A stretch of 64,000 bases of DNA from positions 34,239-98,238 of the forward strand of contig JBCCQH010000009.1 of NCBI GenBank assembly GCA_039024435.1, given 5' to 3'. The stretch comes from JBCCQH01 sp039024435 (lineage in GTDB: Bacteria > Bacteroidota > Bacteroidia > J057 > JADKCL01). A model generated the notes under the pieces. That model ran no database searches. It saw only the letters and a program-made list of their open reading frames with translations, and was not told the origin of the DNA. Made by a program: the position numbers and the translations under genes. This document shows, one piece after another, positions 62,447 through 64,000 of this stretch (positions are counted from its first letter, which is position 1; every line of letters begins with the position of its first letter).

Positions 62447-63754
62447 CTACAACCGCCGCCCCAACACCATCACCAATAAAAACGCCCCCACCAAAAACAC
62501 ATACCAAGGGAAATTCGGCTGTGCCCGCAGCGGACCGAAATCATCGTACAACTGCCAATTCGCCCAGTATCCAGGATGCGTCCGCCCCTCCTCCGCCTGC
62601 GTGAGGTACTCCATTTTCGCGTAGCGCAGCGACTGATCCGTATACTGCCGATCCACCAGCGCCGCCAAAAAGTACCGCAGCACTTCCGTTCCCACCCCCT
62701 CACTCCCCCGCCACGCAGGAATCACCACCGATTTCACCCCCGACCTCTGCCAACGGTAGACAAGCTCCATTCCCCGCCGATCCCTTTCCGCAGGCTCGCC
62801 GCCCGGCTGCCATGCCCAATCCGCCACCACCAAGTCCACCGGCCGCTCTCCCCACAAATCAGCCGCCCAAACCGCCGCATCGGTGCCCTGCACCCAAGCG
62901 ATCCGCAGCCCTTCCGCACCCACCTCCGAAGCCGAGACCACCTCCCAGTGCGCATCCAGCCCCGGAACCGCCCCGGCGGAGAATCCCCCTGGGGAATACA
63001 CCGCCGCCACCTCCCGATCCACCCGCTTCCGCTCCGCCGCCGCCGCCAGGTGCTCCACCGAATGTGCGTACCCCACCGCATAATCGCACAGCAGATACCG
63101 CAGCGTCCGGAAATTTGCCGGACCCAGCTCCGACTGCACCAACACCCCAAACGGGAACGCCGCCATCCGATAATCCCGCACCACCGTCAACTGGTCCATC
63201 TCCACCAGCAGATCCTCCAGCGGTGCCAGCAATACCGTGTACAAGCGGTGGGAAGCCCGGCGAAACCCTTCTGCCGTCATCTTTCGCTCCGCCAGCGAGC
63301 TCCGCAGGTCCGCCATCTGCACCAATAAGTCATCCGGCATCGGTAAGACCCGATAATGGGTTTCCTTCCGGTCAATGACAAATACGTGCAGCATCTTCCG
63401 CCCGATGAAATAATCCACAATGGCGTGCCGCTCGTGCCGCAACAACTCTGGCGCCCCCGGAGGCGCTTTGACCGAAGGCAGGCGGGCGTAGCCCGTCCCC
63501 GGTAATCGGGCTTCCTGAGCCGCAAACAAACTGTCCAACTGAAACTGTGGACCTGCCCGCAACTGTTGGGCCGCCCCTTGCGGCAGCGCCTCCGTAGCAA
63601 TGGCCTGCTCCGCCCGGTGCAACTGCGCCCGGAATTGCTCGGCGCGCAGCAAAACCTGCCCCTGCCCCCACACTGAACCCACTCCCAAGCCACCGATCAC
63701 CACGGCCCAGCCGAGGATTCGACGCAAAATTTCTGTATTTCCGCACCCAAACAC
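62447..63754 (-). CDS. CHAT-like membrane-anchored protein, catalytic residues lost
   Basis: 435 aa with an N-terminal signal (GWAVVIGGLGVGSVWGQ), a region resembling the segment before CHAT protease domains (LHVFVIDRKETHYRVLPMPD, LYTVLLAPLEDLLVEMDQLT), a CHAT-like end (HPGYWANWQLYDDFGPLRAQ) and a C-terminal membrane helix (WYVFLVGAFLLVMVLGRRL). The position of the catalytic His block reads AWVQGTDAAVW and that of the LSAC block reads VVADWAWQPGG, so neither His nor Cys is present. TPR repeats usual upstream are missing. Probably a pseudoenzyme or a surface adaptor; the CHAT relation is by pattern only. Confidence 0.7.
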   Translation of the reverse strand: MFGCGNTEILRRILGWAVVIGGLGVGSVWGQGQVLLRAEQFRAQLHRAEQAIATEALPQGAAQQLRAGPQFQLDSLFAAQEARLPGTGYARLPSVKAPPGAPELLRHERHAIVDYFIGRKMLHVFVIDRKETHYRVLPMPDDLLVQMADLRSSLAERKMTAEGFRRASHRLYTVLLAPLEDLLVEMDQLTVVRDYRMAAFPFGVLVQSELGPANFRTLRYLLCDYAVGYAHSVEHLAAAAERKRVDREVAAVYSPGGFSAGAVPGLDAHWEVVSASEVGAEGLRIAWVQGTDAAVWAADLWGERPVDLVVADWAWQPGGEPAERDRRGMELVYRWQRSGVKSVVIPAWRGSEGVGTEVLRYFLAALVDRQYTDQSLRYAKMEYLTQAEEGRTHPGYWANWQLYDDFGPLRAQPNFPWYVFLVGAFLLVMVLGRRL

Positions 63755-63904
63755 CCCTCAATTTACCGATTATTAACTAGTTCTACTTTGTCAAGTTAAC
63801 AAAACACCAATCCGTCTTCGCCAACGCGCTAGGGCGCAGTGAGGAGATCGCGATGACAATTGGGGAGGCTTGTCATGGCGACGACCAGCGGGAGAAGGCA
63901 TCTT

Positions 63905-64000
63905 TTACGTCGTGGGTTTCTTGATTTGGAATTGCACGGGGAAGTCACAGCGGGAAGCCGCACGGGGAAAGATCACTGCGTATTCCTCGCGATCTGCTCC
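63905..64000 (-). CDS. 3' end of a gene running off the window
   Basis: On the minus strand the last 31 codons of an open frame (starting GADREEYAVIFPRAASRCDF) reach the window edge and end in TAA at 63907. The codon use and the beta-strand-like pattern suggest a real C-terminus. It lies 150 bp upstream of the CHAT-like gene on the same strand and may belong to the same unit. The product is unknown. Confidence 0.45.
   Translation of the reverse strand, partial: GADREEYAVIFPRAASRCDFPVQFQIKKPTT

Overview
The window looks like chromosome from a Bacteroidota bacterium, most likely in the Saprospiraceae/Lewinella group. Reasons: promoters of the Bacteroidota type (TTTG, 19-21 nt, TAnnTTTG), the phylum-typical order rpsU - tyrosine recombinase - hpf, three DUF4249 lipoproteins, a HEIGH-type M57 metallopeptidase, and a contractile injection system carrying the Bacteroidota-specific DUF5908 and DUF4255 genes. 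There are no rRNA genes, convincing tRNAs, CRISPR arrays or transposase genes.

Layout. 1-7.5 kb: a possible small secreted peptide, an M57 lipoprotein peptidase, two uncharacterised genes, then a tight minus-strand operon fur-like / STAS / purA / pabB. 7.9-13 kb: a sodium:alanine-type symporter fused to a lipoprotein PKD head, a Panacea-type antitoxin overlapping a two-TM protein (putative toxin-antitoxin pair), a helix-hairpin-helix protein and apt. 13-16 kb: acyl-CoA dehydrogenase, then rpsU - recombinase - hpf with a textbook promoter and terminator. 16.4-19.8 kb: three tandem DUF4249 lipoproteins. 19.9-22.4 kb: Hsp20 and DnaK. 22.4-24 kb: a lipoprotein and a beta-barrel protein. 24-25.1 kb: a gene-free block with two candidate structured RNAs that run outward to opposite terminators. 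25.1-27.1 kb: a DnaQ-like/UvrC-like fusion and acylphosphatase.

27.1-55.9 kb, all on the minus strand, is one extracellular contractile injection system (eCIS, Afp/PVC/AlgoCIS-like). In transcription order: DUF4255 cap protein, an unrecognised 550-aa protein, four paralogous sheath proteins (651, 463, 696, 509 aa), two tube proteins, DUF5908, LysM adaptor, VgrG-like spike, gp25, a 1340-aa baseplate-J-like protein, a 1310-aa second baseplate protein, a 1257-aa protein in the tail-fibre position, AAA+ ATPase and tape measure. No PAAR tip gene and no recognisable toxin cargo lie in the cluster. Three of the spacers between sheath and tube genes carry nested inverted repeats.

56-64 kb: a C-terminal processing protease, a small secreted protein, a methyltransferase/putative endonuclease (type II restriction-modification) pair, a CHAT-like protein without the catalytic His and Cys, and the 3' end of another gene. 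A dispersed element of about 155-160 bp with terminal inverted repeats occurs four times (0.7, 7.8, 16.1 and 56.1 kb), always between genes and always in the same orientation.
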